A stretch of DNA of 64,000 nt from Taibaiella sp041660405 (GTDB lineage: Bacteria; Bacteroidota; Bacteroidia; Chitinophagales; Chitinophagaceae). The stretch is taken from positions 6,104-70,103 of the forward strand of contig JBAZWL010000025.1 in assembly GCA_041660405.1 (NCBI GenBank), given 5' to 3'. Each line of letters opens with the position of its first letter. Positions within the stretch are counted from its first letter, which is position 1. Below, piece by piece: positions 53,766 to 61,505 of the stretch. The notes beneath the pieces are model-generated. The model was not told where the DNA came from. It saw only the letters and a list, made by a program, of their open reading frames with translations, and made no database searches. A program made the translations under genes and the position numbers.

Positions 53766-54374
53766 ATGAAACACACATTCTTTGTAATGGCATTTTTGTT
53801 GACTACATTCAGTTGTAAGTCAAATACTGAGAACACATTGTCAACAACTGATCACGTAGAAGTAAAAGATATTGCAACAGATTCAATAATTGTTATTGAT
53901 GGGTATAAACTTCAACCATTATTTCCTAAATGCGTTGGAATTAATGATAGCCTTAAGGAAGACAATGAATTTTTGAATTCAAATATTGAATATTTTTCGT
54001 TCGATACATTAAAAAATGAGGAATTTAAAAGTCGCGACTTTTATAAAAAGATACTCACTGAAACAAAATTCATAGAGTTTATGCCAAATGAATTTTCTAA
54101 AGGAAATTCTACCTTCAATCTTGAACATTTGCAAGTAAAAAACTACGGTGATTGCTATATTGGGAAATTTCACTTTCCAACTGCACCTAACGCAGCGCAA
54201 CTAAGATCAACCGTAATCATTAATGTAGCAAAGAAGGAAATATCTATTTGGAATTTCGATGATTTAAAAGTTAGTAACAGCGGGCTTAATTGTGATTTTA
54301 GAGTAAAAGGAAATCATACAATTTATAAAATGGTTTATTCGGAAAAGTGTAAGACTTTTATTCCTGAAAATTAA
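53766..54374 (+). CDS. Lipoprotein, candidate immunity to the lysozyme-like toxin
   Basis: 202 residues. The signal ends with a lipobox-like LLTTFSC (Cys at about 17), so a lipoprotein facing the periplasm, where a muramidase would act. The mature part has no family I recognise (YIGKFHFPTAPNAAQLRSTV; ISIWNFDDLKVSN). It starts 2 bp after the toxin stop, which argues for a toxin-immunity pair. Confidence 0.68.
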   Translation: MKHTFFVMAFLLTTFSCKSNTENTLSTTDHVEVKDIATDSIIVIDGYKLQPLFPKCVGINDSLKEDNEFLNSNIEYFSFDTLKNEEFKSRDFYKKILTETKFIEFMPNEFSKGNSTFNLEHLQVKNYGDCYIGKFHFPTAPNAAQLRSTVIINVAKKEISIWNFDDLKVSNSGLNCDFRVKGNHTIYKMVYSEKCKTFIPEN

Positions 54375-54440
54375 TCCATAAGCATAAGCAGCAGGTTCTG
54401 CATGGTGATTGAGGACTTTGCCTATGTCTGTGACAAAGAC

Positions 54441-54537
54441 CCACCTGGTCGTAGCGTCGCGCTAGGACCACTTTATGTGGGATTTTCACAGCTATAGATA
54501 TCCTTCAAATTATACTATGACAATTAAAAAGGTGGGG
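54441..54537 (+). repeat. MITE-like ~97-bp repeat, copy 2
   Basis: Same structure as 51694-51788: CCACCTGG start, palindromic core with one mismatch (GGTCGTAGCG...CGCTAGGACC), AAAAGGTGGGG end. In both places it directly follows an immunity-like gene. Confidence 0.82.
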
Positions 54538-54569
54538 TACACTTGTCTATTGAACAGTAACCATATTTT

Positions 54570-54600
54570 AGTGGTAGCGAAACGCTATGACTAGGTGGGA
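54570..54600 (-). repeat. Partial inverted copy of the same repeat
   Basis: AGTGGTAGCG...CGCTATGACTAGGTGGG matches the reverse complement of the core and left end of the 95-bp repeat with several changes, 33 bp downstream of copy 2. Confidence 0.55.
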
Positions 54601-54665
54601 CTTGTGCAGGCGTACTACCCATTCTGCAATAATGCAACAGCTTCTAATACTTTAACTGAAAAGCA

Positions 54666-55061
54666 ATGAATATTCAATCTATAAAAGACTCAAACTGGTT
54701 AAGACTAACACCATTTCTGGTCGTTTCAGTTATTTTAATTAGCACTTGGGTTACATTTTCACTAGGATATTACAACGCGGTCGCAAAGCATTATATAGCT
54801 CTTGCCATTCTTGCTGTTAATCTATTTGTCTATGTATTCAAGTTTAAATGGGGCGTAGTGTTAACTGGAATTATGCTGTTTTTGGCTGCTTTCAATGTGA
54901 TATCTTTCTTTTATTATGTTTCTTCAGGTTGGTTTAATATTGGCAGTTTCCAATTTCCCCCAGTAAATGGATACTCATTTTTGATCCTCATCTATTATTT
55001 GATCATAAATTTCAACTTCCTGAAAGAGAATATATTTACAAACAGAAACGCTAATGAGTAA
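54666..55061 (+). CDS. Four-TM membrane protein
   Basis: 131 residues with four hydrophobic segments (about 14-34, 42-57, 62-88, 98-117: LVVSVILISTWVTFSLGYYN; YIALAILAVNLFVYVF; GVVLTGIMLFLAAFNVISFF; SFLILIYYLIINFNFL). No conserved motif. Position among toxin and immunity cassettes would fit an integral-membrane immunity protein, but nothing shows this directly. Confidence 0.55.
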   Translation: MNIQSIKDSNWLRLTPFLVVSVILISTWVTFSLGYYNAVAKHYIALAILAVNLFVYVFKFKWGVVLTGIMLFLAAFNVISFFYYVSSGWFNIGSFQFPPVNGYSFLILIYYLIINFNFLKENIFTNRNANE

Positions 55062-55123
55062 ATAATAGAAAAATGAAGTGCTTTTCTTGAATCTCGTTCA
55101 AACCAATTTATTAACCGTAATCT

Positions 55124-56515
55124 ATGAAACTTTCCCTTTCGTTTATTTCACTATTTCTGATGACTAACGCATTTAGTCAGACGTCAAACCTCAACACTGA
55201 TCTCACAAAAGCAAAACAAAGAAATCTTATTTTTAGTATCCTTAAGGAGCAACAAAGCCAGGCTGTTGAAAAACCAACAGGAATCAATCAGCGTGTTATA
55301 GCACAGACAACGAAAGGTGCAACGTATAGCGATTCAGCTAGCTTCGTCTACTCTGGCACTAGAGGATCGAAGTTCAATTACAATAATTTGGGTTATAACA
55401 GAATTTTTGAAGCAACATACGAGCCCGGGATTCTTTACCCACGAACCGTGAATCCATTTGACATGCTGGCTGATACTATAAATTATTATAGTTCAGATAC
55501 CTTGTTATATAAGGACTATGCAGTATACCGCCCTGATAACAAGTGTAGCCTGATTATTACTGAGTATGAAGAGGATTATCCATTTAATCGAAGTAAATCA
55601 GTGTACACCTATAATAACAGTGGGTTTACTGATGCCAACTATTATTCTCAATATAATGATCCAGGCCCTTTTGATACAACGTTTTTGGAAAGGCACTCCT
55701 ACTTGAGCGGTAAGCTGACTACCGATAGCATATGGCAAAAAGAAAATGGTATATGGGGCCTTGCCGGAGTTGATAAATATTATTACAGCCCTACCGGCAA
55801 GGTAATTCTGGATTCTGCTTTTTATGCATCTGGCCCCGGACTTCAATTGGGAACTATCGGGAACTTTACTTACTATACTAATGGTAACTTAGCCACACTT
55901 ACATCCACTAGCTTCTCCGGAAGCACAGTTAGCGAAATTTTAAAGGATTCTTTGGGGTATACAGACGGAATTGAATATGTGACCTACTGGCAAACAAAAT
56001 GGGATAATTTTTCAGGGAATAGTTCCAGACTGCAGGAAGTTATAAAATACCCCGGAGTGAGCGGGTCGCCTGATTCTACTACATTCCATATAAATGCTAA
56101 TGGTTCAGAGTCAGAACTGACTTACTATTATCAATATAATGATTTTAACAACCCCGAAGAAATTACACGCTTCGAAGATGGAAATAGTTCTGGTACACCT
56201 GATGAGATTAATCACTTTTATTATGAGACCTATAACGATGGACTAACTATTGATGAATTTAAAAACAGTATTGATGTAAACGTTTATCCTAATCCTTTCA
56301 ATGATCAAATTGATGTGGAATGCAAAAGCTTGCTTAGTGAAAATTGTACGTTTAGGTTAGTCAATGTAGTTGGTATCGATATTTTCTCTGTCCATACCGC
56401 TATCAGGGATGGGAAAGTCAACCTTTCTTTTCCGCAATTACCTAGCGGTATGTACACACTTATGATACAAAGTCCTGATGGCCATTTATTGAATAAGAAA
56501 ATGATAAAGAGGTAG
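55124..56515 (+). CDS. Secreted protein with T9SS type A sorting domain
   Basis: 463 residues with a signal peptide (MKLSLSFISLFLMTNAFSQ). A long beta-rich body of YD-like strands (KYYYSPTGKVILDSAFYASG; FTYYTNGNLATLTSTSFSG) precedes a C-terminal T9SS domain (VNVYPNPFNDQIDVECKS ... LPSGMYTLMIQS). It should be exported through the outer membrane and surface-displayed or released. Repeated Y/N-rich strands suggest a distant RHS/YD relation. Last large gene of element B. Confidence 0.78.
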   Translation: MKLSLSFISLFLMTNAFSQTSNLNTDLTKAKQRNLIFSILKEQQSQAVEKPTGINQRVIAQTTKGATYSDSASFVYSGTRGSKFNYNNLGYNRIFEATYEPGILYPRTVNPFDMLADTINYYSSDTLLYKDYAVYRPDNKCSLIITEYEEDYPFNRSKSVYTYNNSGFTDANYYSQYNDPGPFDTTFLERHSYLSGKLTTDSIWQKENGIWGLAGVDKYYYSPTGKVILDSAFYASGPGLQLGTIGNFTYYTNGNLATLTSTSFSGSTVSEILKDSLGYTDGIEYVTYWQTKWDNFSGNSSRLQEVIKYPGVSGSPDSTTFHINANGSESELTYYYQYNDFNNPEEITRFEDGNSSGTPDEINHFYYETYNDGLTIDEFKNSIDVNVYPNPFNDQIDVECKSLLSENCTFRLVNVVGIDIFSVHTAIRDGKVNLSFPQLPSGMYTLMIQSPDGHLLNKKMIKR

Positions 56516-56613
56516 AATATTTGATCGTTGCTTCGTATCGAATTTTATATCCAACAAAATTAAAGTCATCTGCATCTATATAACTTGTTTGCGCCATACT
56601 AACAAAAGACAAA

Positions 56614-56922
56614 GTGAATATTTATAAAAGTTTCAACGGTGACATTGATGGATGGATTCGCATAGGCACTCCCGAGCAAAGGGCGGGGATGAGGGATAAA
56701 GATTGGTTATTAATAGATGGCTTCCTCCAGGATATCCGGCTTGTCAAGAAGGGGTTGGCGTCAGACGTTTATATGAAATCCATTGACGAAAGGTTGCAGG
56801 AAATTTGCGATAGTGAAGAGACGATTAAGGACCTCAAGGTAGGTGCATATTCACAAAATAATCACCAATTTACTACCTACTTTCTACAGGAAATTTGTAG
56901 ATTTGCTTTAGTTCTTACCTAA
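56614..56922 (+). CDS. Hypothetical protein at the right end of element B
   Basis: 102 residues from a GTG start. Soluble, acidic, alpha-helical (SFNGDIDGWIRIGTPEQRAG; LLIDGFLQDIRLVKKGLASD). No assigned family. It ends about 100 bp before the right att site. Confidence 0.5.
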   Translation: MNIYKSFNGDIDGWIRIGTPEQRAGMRDKDWLLIDGFLQDIRLVKKGLASDVYMKSIDERLQEICDSEETIKDLKVGAYSQNNHQFTTYFLQEICRFALVLT

Positions 56923-56949
56923 AATACTACAGACAGAAACAAACTAAAA

Positions 56950-56967
56950 GGGTATTTCTAAGGGTAC
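56950..56967. other. Integrase arm-type sites, element B right end
   Basis: GGGTAT (56950-56955) and GGGTAC (56962-56967), 12 bp apart, with flanking bases (TTTCTAAGGGTACC) close to those at 42361-42379. Confidence 0.72.
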
Positions 56968-57020
56968 CAATTGAAAATCTTAGTTCTATCTAACTCTATA
57001 TCAGTGACTTTAAAAATGAT

Positions 57021-57041
57021 TTCGAGTCCCAGCGGAATCAC
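57021..57041 (+). other. attR: duplicated 3' end of tRNA-Lys
   Basis: An exact 21-bp copy of 17437-17457 with no tRNA attached; marks the right end of the integrated region. Confidence 0.92.
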
Positions 57042-57044
57042 AAG

Positions 57045-57070
57045 AAAAAGCACTTTTTAAGTGCCTTTTT
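57045..57070 (+). terminator. Displaced tRNA-Lys terminator
   Basis: AAAAAGCACTT, 3-nt loop, AAGTGC then T5. Three bases past the att repeat, so it would have followed the tRNA before integration. Confidence 0.8.
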
Positions 57071-57135
57071 GCGTTTAAACGAGGATTTCAATTGCTTAGG
57101 AACAAAAACGGGATCCCCAAATAACGCAGAATAAT

Positions 57136-57180
57136 GGCGGCCTAAACAGGATCCCTGCAGGATCACTTACACAGGCCGCC
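57136..57180. repeat. Inverted repeat in the gap before the response regulator
   Basis: GGCGGCCT (57136-57143) faces AGGCCGCC (57173-57180) across 29 nt that contain AGGATC twice. It could be a structured leader or an old att remnant. Apart from this the 57071-57652 gap shows no gene; the regulator's promoter must lie within it. Confidence 0.5.
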
Positions 57181-57652
57181 AAACCATACAAAAATGGCCG
57201 TTTTGATTAGTTAATTCAAGCTGATTCAGCACTAATCTTATCTCCTTTTTAGTCCAACACGTAGCCTTACATGGCCTTACGCTCTTCCATGCAGTTTAGA
57301 ATTGTGTGAGATTCGCTACACCTCAACCCTGTTTAATGATTACATAATATCCAAAATTTGCTGATCCGTTTCGAAAACTAACAATTCAACTAATAGATAA
57401 CTCATTTCGACGCGAAGTAACTCGAAGTATTCAGGGGGTGTGCAGCAGCATATGACCATCCTTTATTACCTCAAAAGGGGGGATTTCCTTTTCTTTCTTG
57501 CAGCCTACGTTGGGTAATAATTATCCTGACGTTGAATCGCCAATTTTCTTTTTTGGATAAAGGGGGTGAGATAGATCACGTAACTTTTATTTCCTAGGAT
57601 AAGAAGGAATGATAGAGAATTTATAACTTCGTTTCTGCCAATAACCCAAAAG

Positions 57653-58288
57653 ATGAAAAGAATATTGATTGCTGATGATCATTCCATAGTTCGTTATGGG
57701 TTAAATATATTACTTGGCAAGCATTATAAGGACTACACTGTCGATGAAGCCTGGGATGCTGAGACTGTAATGAAACAGATGAAAAAAAATGAGTATGAAC
57801 TCGTGCTCTTGGATCTGATTATGCCTGACAGCGATCCGAACACATTATTGCATTGGATAAGGAATTTCTACCCAAAAAGCAAAGTACTTATTTTATCTAC
57901 GAGTGATGAAGCACTCTTTGGCATGCGATCTATACAACTGGGCGCTGCAGGTTTCCTCAGAAAGGATGCACCTTCGAAAGAAATGATCAATGCGCTGGAA
58001 ACGGTTATGAGCGGCAAAAAATATGTGAGTAAAGAACTGGCTGAAACGATCCTGGAGAATACCTTGAACGGAAAGCCGGCAAACCCCTTTGAAAGCCTTA
58101 CACCCAGGGAATTTCAGGTAGCGATGTATCTGGCCCAAGGCTACTCTTTGAAGCAGATTGGAGAAATGTTGCAAATTCAATACACAACGGCCAATACCTT
58201 TAAGCTACGTATTTTTGAGAAACTTGACATTGAAAATCAAAGAGATCTAATGCAGCTAGCCTCGGTCTACAGTTTCGGCCGGAAGTGA
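57653..58288 (+). CDS. NarL/FixJ-type response regulator
   Basis: 211 residues. The receiver domain has the acidic pair D8-D9 (ADDHS), phospho-acceptor D54 (LVLLDLIMPDS), Thr/Ser in ILSTSD and Lys in FLRKDAP. The C-terminal LuxR helix-turn-helix reads LTPREFQVAMYLAQGYSLKQ then TTANTFKLRIFEKLDI. It probably takes phosphate from the kinase at 58256-61279, with which it converges and overlaps by 33 bp. Target genes unknown. Confidence 0.94.
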   Translation: MKRILIADDHSIVRYGLNILLGKHYKDYTVDEAWDAETVMKQMKKNEYELVLLDLIMPDSDPNTLLHWIRNFYPKSKVLILSTSDEALFGMRSIQLGAAGFLRKDAPSKEMINALETVMSGKKYVSKELAETILENTLNGKPANPFESLTPREFQVAMYLAQGYSLKQIGEMLQIQYTTANTFKLRIFEKLDIENQRDLMQLASVYSFGRK

Positions 58289-61279
58289 GCCGGGTTGCCT
58301 GCTGCTATTATGTACCTGTATTCCGTGGATAGTTACTGTAGTGCCCCTGCCCTTTTCACTGTCAATATGCAAGGCCAGGTCCAACCGTGCCGCAAAGTCA
58401 ATAATAAGCTGATAGCCTAATTGGCTACCGGGCTTTATAGCTGTTGGCTCCTGGAATTGCTGGATCCGACGCCGGATATTGTTCAATTCTAACAAGGACA
58501 TCCCATTTCCGGTATCTGAGATACAAAGCTGCAACCCTGTATCATTGTTTTTTTGCCAGCTTATACGGATATGCCCATCCCGGGTATGTTTATTGGCATT
58601 GTCAATCAGGTTGCGCAGTATGGCTTTTAATAATTCGGGGTTGGTATAAAGCTCTTGATTTTCGTTAATAGATAGCTCCAGGCTGTTGTTATGGGCTTGT
58701 AGCGTTTCCTCAAAAAAAAGCCTTAATTCTTCCAGGAGGTCGGATATCGGGAAGTTTCTTTTACGAAGGTTATATTGCTCGTCCTGTAGTCTTGCCCAAA
58801 GACTAAATTCTTCTACGAAAGCGTGTAATTTGCGGGTGGTATCATGGATCTCTTCAGCTGCTGAACTAATTTTATCCTGTTCTCCGTTTGCCACCGAATG
58901 ACGAACGTCCTGGGCCAGGATACCAAGGAAATGCAGCGGGGAGCGTAAGTCATGGCCTACCATCAATAATAATTTTTCTTTCAGTTTGTTGGCATTTTTC
59001 AGATGGATTGTCCGTTGAGCCACTTCTACTTCCAATTGCCGGTTCCGTTTCAACAGATAAGTATAACGGATTTTGATAGTCAAAAAGAGCATGAATGCAA
59101 CTAGCGCCAATATTAATGAACGAAAATACCAGGTCTGGTAATAGAAGGGCGAAACTGTAAATGGCAGCGCAGTAGTAATGATATTATTGCTGCCAAAGCC
59201 GGCCCGCTTACGGAACTGCAAACTATATTTACCATAAGGAAGATTGTTCAGCGTAACTACATTGTCATTTTTTACAGGGTACCAGTTCTGGTCCAATCCT
59301 TTTACATTGTATTCGATCTGTTGATTAGCAGGATTACCGTAGAATGGGGATGCCACTTCAATTTCCAGGCGTTTGAAGGAAGGATCTAAGGTTTGCGTTT
59401 TGCTTAAGTCCTGCTTTTTACCATCGACCAATAACTTATCTATAAATATTTTTGCTGTAGGCAGTAGCTCACGGATACTATCAGGATAAAATTGAACCAA
59501 TCCATCAAGGGAAGGAAATGAAAACTTACCATTGCCCAATACAATGGCTGATGGCGTACAACTTCCGTTAAATTCGTTGGTATTAAAACCGGCGTCCTTA
59601 CTGAAGTATTGATAGTAAACCGTAGTTGTTTTGCGATCTATAAAATTTTCAAGATCTTCCTTTTTGCAACGGAACAATCCATTGTTAGTACTCATCCACA
59701 TGAATCCATTTTTATCTTCCATAAATGCATGTACATTACTCAGATTATTCTTTACATCCAACGGAAGTTGATAGACCTTGTTTTGTTTCAAAGCAAAGAA
59801 ACCATTGCCTGTAGCGCCGATCCACAATACTTTATCAGGATCGAGGTATAAGGTTTCAACGGTAATTTGTTCAAGGCTTTTGTAATGTTGTTCCTTACCG
59901 GTACGCACATTCAGTTTCGCGAAAGTATGGGTACCTCCTATCCAGAATTCATCATTGTTTTCGGGTAAAAAAGTTGTAATAAGCCGTCCTGACCTGAGTT
60001 TAGGCAGCCACTTTATAGAATCTCCGCTAATCTTGCCCATGCAATTTCCCTTGAATTGCGATATCCATATAGTGCCATCCGGTGTTTCACGAAAACAATT
60101 TGCTTTCCATCCTCTATATCTTTTTACAATTTTCAGATGTTCATCCAGCTCAGTAATGTGAAATGATTCCCCTTTGCGAATCGTTTCACCATTCATCCAA
60201 TAATGACCCCGGCTATCGCGTAACAAGCCTCGGAGAAGGGTTATAATATCAAAAGGGTAATTGAACTTTGAGGAAGAAGGATAGATTAAGCCCCTGGTAG
60301 TGAGTACACCTGAGTCCTGATAAACAGCCTGCGGATAAAAGTTACCGTATCCATTGGTATGGCGCAAAGCTTTGAATTGCTTTTTTCGATAAAGGTAAAG
60401 TCCATGTGTCAGGGAGCCCAGTACATGAAGGTTAAGCGATGGATAGTTGCGATAAGTGAAGATACCGGGAGCATCGGTTTCCAACACCAAGTCAGCCGTC
60501 AGTTCCTGCTCACCCGACTCATGGAGCTGGTAAATACCTTTACCTATTAACAAGTACAATGCTTCCTCTTGCTGAAAAAAACAATAATTGTAAGGATAAG
60601 GATTTGCTGCCTTAAGAATTTGGTCAATGCCTTTTAGCGACACCTTTTTTATGATACCATTTCTATCGACACTTTTAATTTTAAACTGTTTGTTCAGGTA
60701 ATAAAGTTTTTCATTCAACTTACCTGTAGCGTTTAATATATTGAAGTTACCATCGGGGAAATAACGTGTCCATATTTTTTTTTTGCCGGATATATAAAAA
60801 ACTTGATCTGCACTTGCTACAAAACCTTCGTCTTTGCCCTTTATTTTACCAAAATTCAATTTAACAATAGGATCGTAAGCGTCTGGCCCCTTAACTATAG
60901 TTGCTTTTGCATCTGTATAAGACTCTGAGCAGATTAACTTTTGCTGTTTATTAAAAGAAAAATAATTCCTATCCTCATCAAAAAAAAAGATAAGGCTGTC
61001 CTTGGTCAATCCCATAAAACCCACACGGTTGGATTTTATCAGGGGAAAATGATTCCTGTCGTATAGCTTAAACTGCTGGCCATCAAAACGTAGTATCCCC
61101 GATTCAGTCGCCATCCATAGAAAGCCATTTTTATCCATTTCTATGCCCTTAATACTATTTTGCGGCAGGCCATTCTCATTGGTATAGTGTGTTACACTGA
61201 AATCCGTTGCCTTTTGCGCAGACGCGTCTACCACAACAAGTAACAAGAATAAAAAAAGCTGGAACAAGTGCTGTTTCAT
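58256..61279 (-). CDS. Large sensor histidine kinase with beta-propeller sensor
   Basis: About 1007 residues from the ATG at 61279 (MKQHLFQLFLFLLLVVVDAS); six extra codons upstream are less likely. Order: signal peptide, two-component regulator propeller blades (NGLPQNSIKGIEMDKNGFLW; ENNDEFWIGGTHTF), Y_Y_Y-like domain (LPYGKYSLQFRKRAG), one membrane helix (SLILALVAFMLFLTIKIRYT), coiled linker, DHp with LMVGHDLRSPLHF, and HATPase (NLIDNANKHT; ISDTGNGM). The last G box seems short (GSQLGYQLI). No receiver is attached, unlike many propeller hybrids, so the adjacent response regulator is the likely partner. Confidence 0.93.
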   Translation of the reverse strand: MKQHLFQLFLFLLLVVVDASAQKATDFSVTHYTNENGLPQNSIKGIEMDKNGFLWMATESGILRFDGQQFKLYDRNHFPLIKSNRVGFMGLTKDSLIFFFDEDRNYFSFNKQQKLICSESYTDAKATIVKGPDAYDPIVKLNFGKIKGKDEGFVASADQVFYISGKKKIWTRYFPDGNFNILNATGKLNEKLYYLNKQFKIKSVDRNGIIKKVSLKGIDQILKAANPYPYNYCFFQQEEALYLLIGKGIYQLHESGEQELTADLVLETDAPGIFTYRNYPSLNLHVLGSLTHGLYLYRKKQFKALRHTNGYGNFYPQAVYQDSGVLTTRGLIYPSSSKFNYPFDIITLLRGLLRDSRGHYWMNGETIRKGESFHITELDEHLKIVKRYRGWKANCFRETPDGTIWISQFKGNCMGKISGDSIKWLPKLRSGRLITTFLPENNDEFWIGGTHTFAKLNVRTGKEQHYKSLEQITVETLYLDPDKVLWIGATGNGFFALKQNKVYQLPLDVKNNLSNVHAFMEDKNGFMWMSTNNGLFRCKKEDLENFIDRKTTTVYYQYFSKDAGFNTNEFNGSCTPSAIVLGNGKFSFPSLDGLVQFYPDSIRELLPTAKIFIDKLLVDGKKQDLSKTQTLDPSFKRLEIEVASPFYGNPANQQIEYNVKGLDQNWYPVKNDNVVTLNNLPYGKYSLQFRKRAGFGSNNIITTALPFTVSPFYYQTWYFRSLILALVAFMLFLTIKIRYTYLLKRNRQLEVEVAQRTIHLKNANKLKEKLLLMVGHDLRSPLHFLGILAQDVRHSVANGEQDKISSAAEEIHDTTRKLHAFVEEFSLWARLQDEQYNLRKRNFPISDLLEELRLFFEETLQAHNNSLELSINENQELYTNPELLKAILRNLIDNANKHTRDGHIRISWQKNNDTGLQLCISDTGNGMSLLELNNIRRRIQQFQEPTAIKPGSQLGYQLIIDFAARLDLALHIDSEKGRGTTVTIHGIQVHNSSRQPGSLPAETVDRG

Positions 61280-61505
61280 ATAGGTTTTGTCTAGCAATTA
61301 AGATGGTGTGCTTGTATTCCAGATGATAGCGCGAGGGCAAAATACGACATTCTTGTACAAGAATAACTACAAAGTGATACAACTAATCTTCCAATAAAGA
61401 TCGCAGATTAAGGAACACATATTTCCGTGTAGAATTATCCCCTGCTCTAAAGCAGTATCCCACCTTTGTTGGGCCAATATCGGCTGAACCAAACTATTAT
61501 ATTTT

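Larger units (their letters stand above)
17437..57041. mobile_element. Composite integrated region at tRNA-Lys (two tandem elements)
   Basis: About 39.6 kb bounded by an exact 21-bp direct repeat of the tRNA 3' end, with a tyrosine integrase just inside the left boundary and relaxase/MobC genes within. Right of the second repeat lies a hairpin that fits the original tRNA terminator. Internal boundary repeats split the region into elements A and B. No conjugation (tra) genes are visible, so it would be mobilizable rather than self-transmissible. Confidence 0.9.
42240..57041. mobile_element. Element B: second, AT-rich element with broken integrase
   Basis: About 14.8 kb. GGGTAC-type arm sites, paired at 12-bp spacing, occur 113 bp inside its left att and 54 bp before its right att (57021). 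The integrase is truncated, and no relaxase is present, so it is probably immobile or mobilised only with element A. The cargo is small secreted, immunity-like and broken genes. Confidence 0.7.

Noticed and set aside
57136..57180. Known riboswitch before the response regulator
   Set aside because: Only an 8-bp inverted repeat is visible, with no match to a riboswitch core I recognise.
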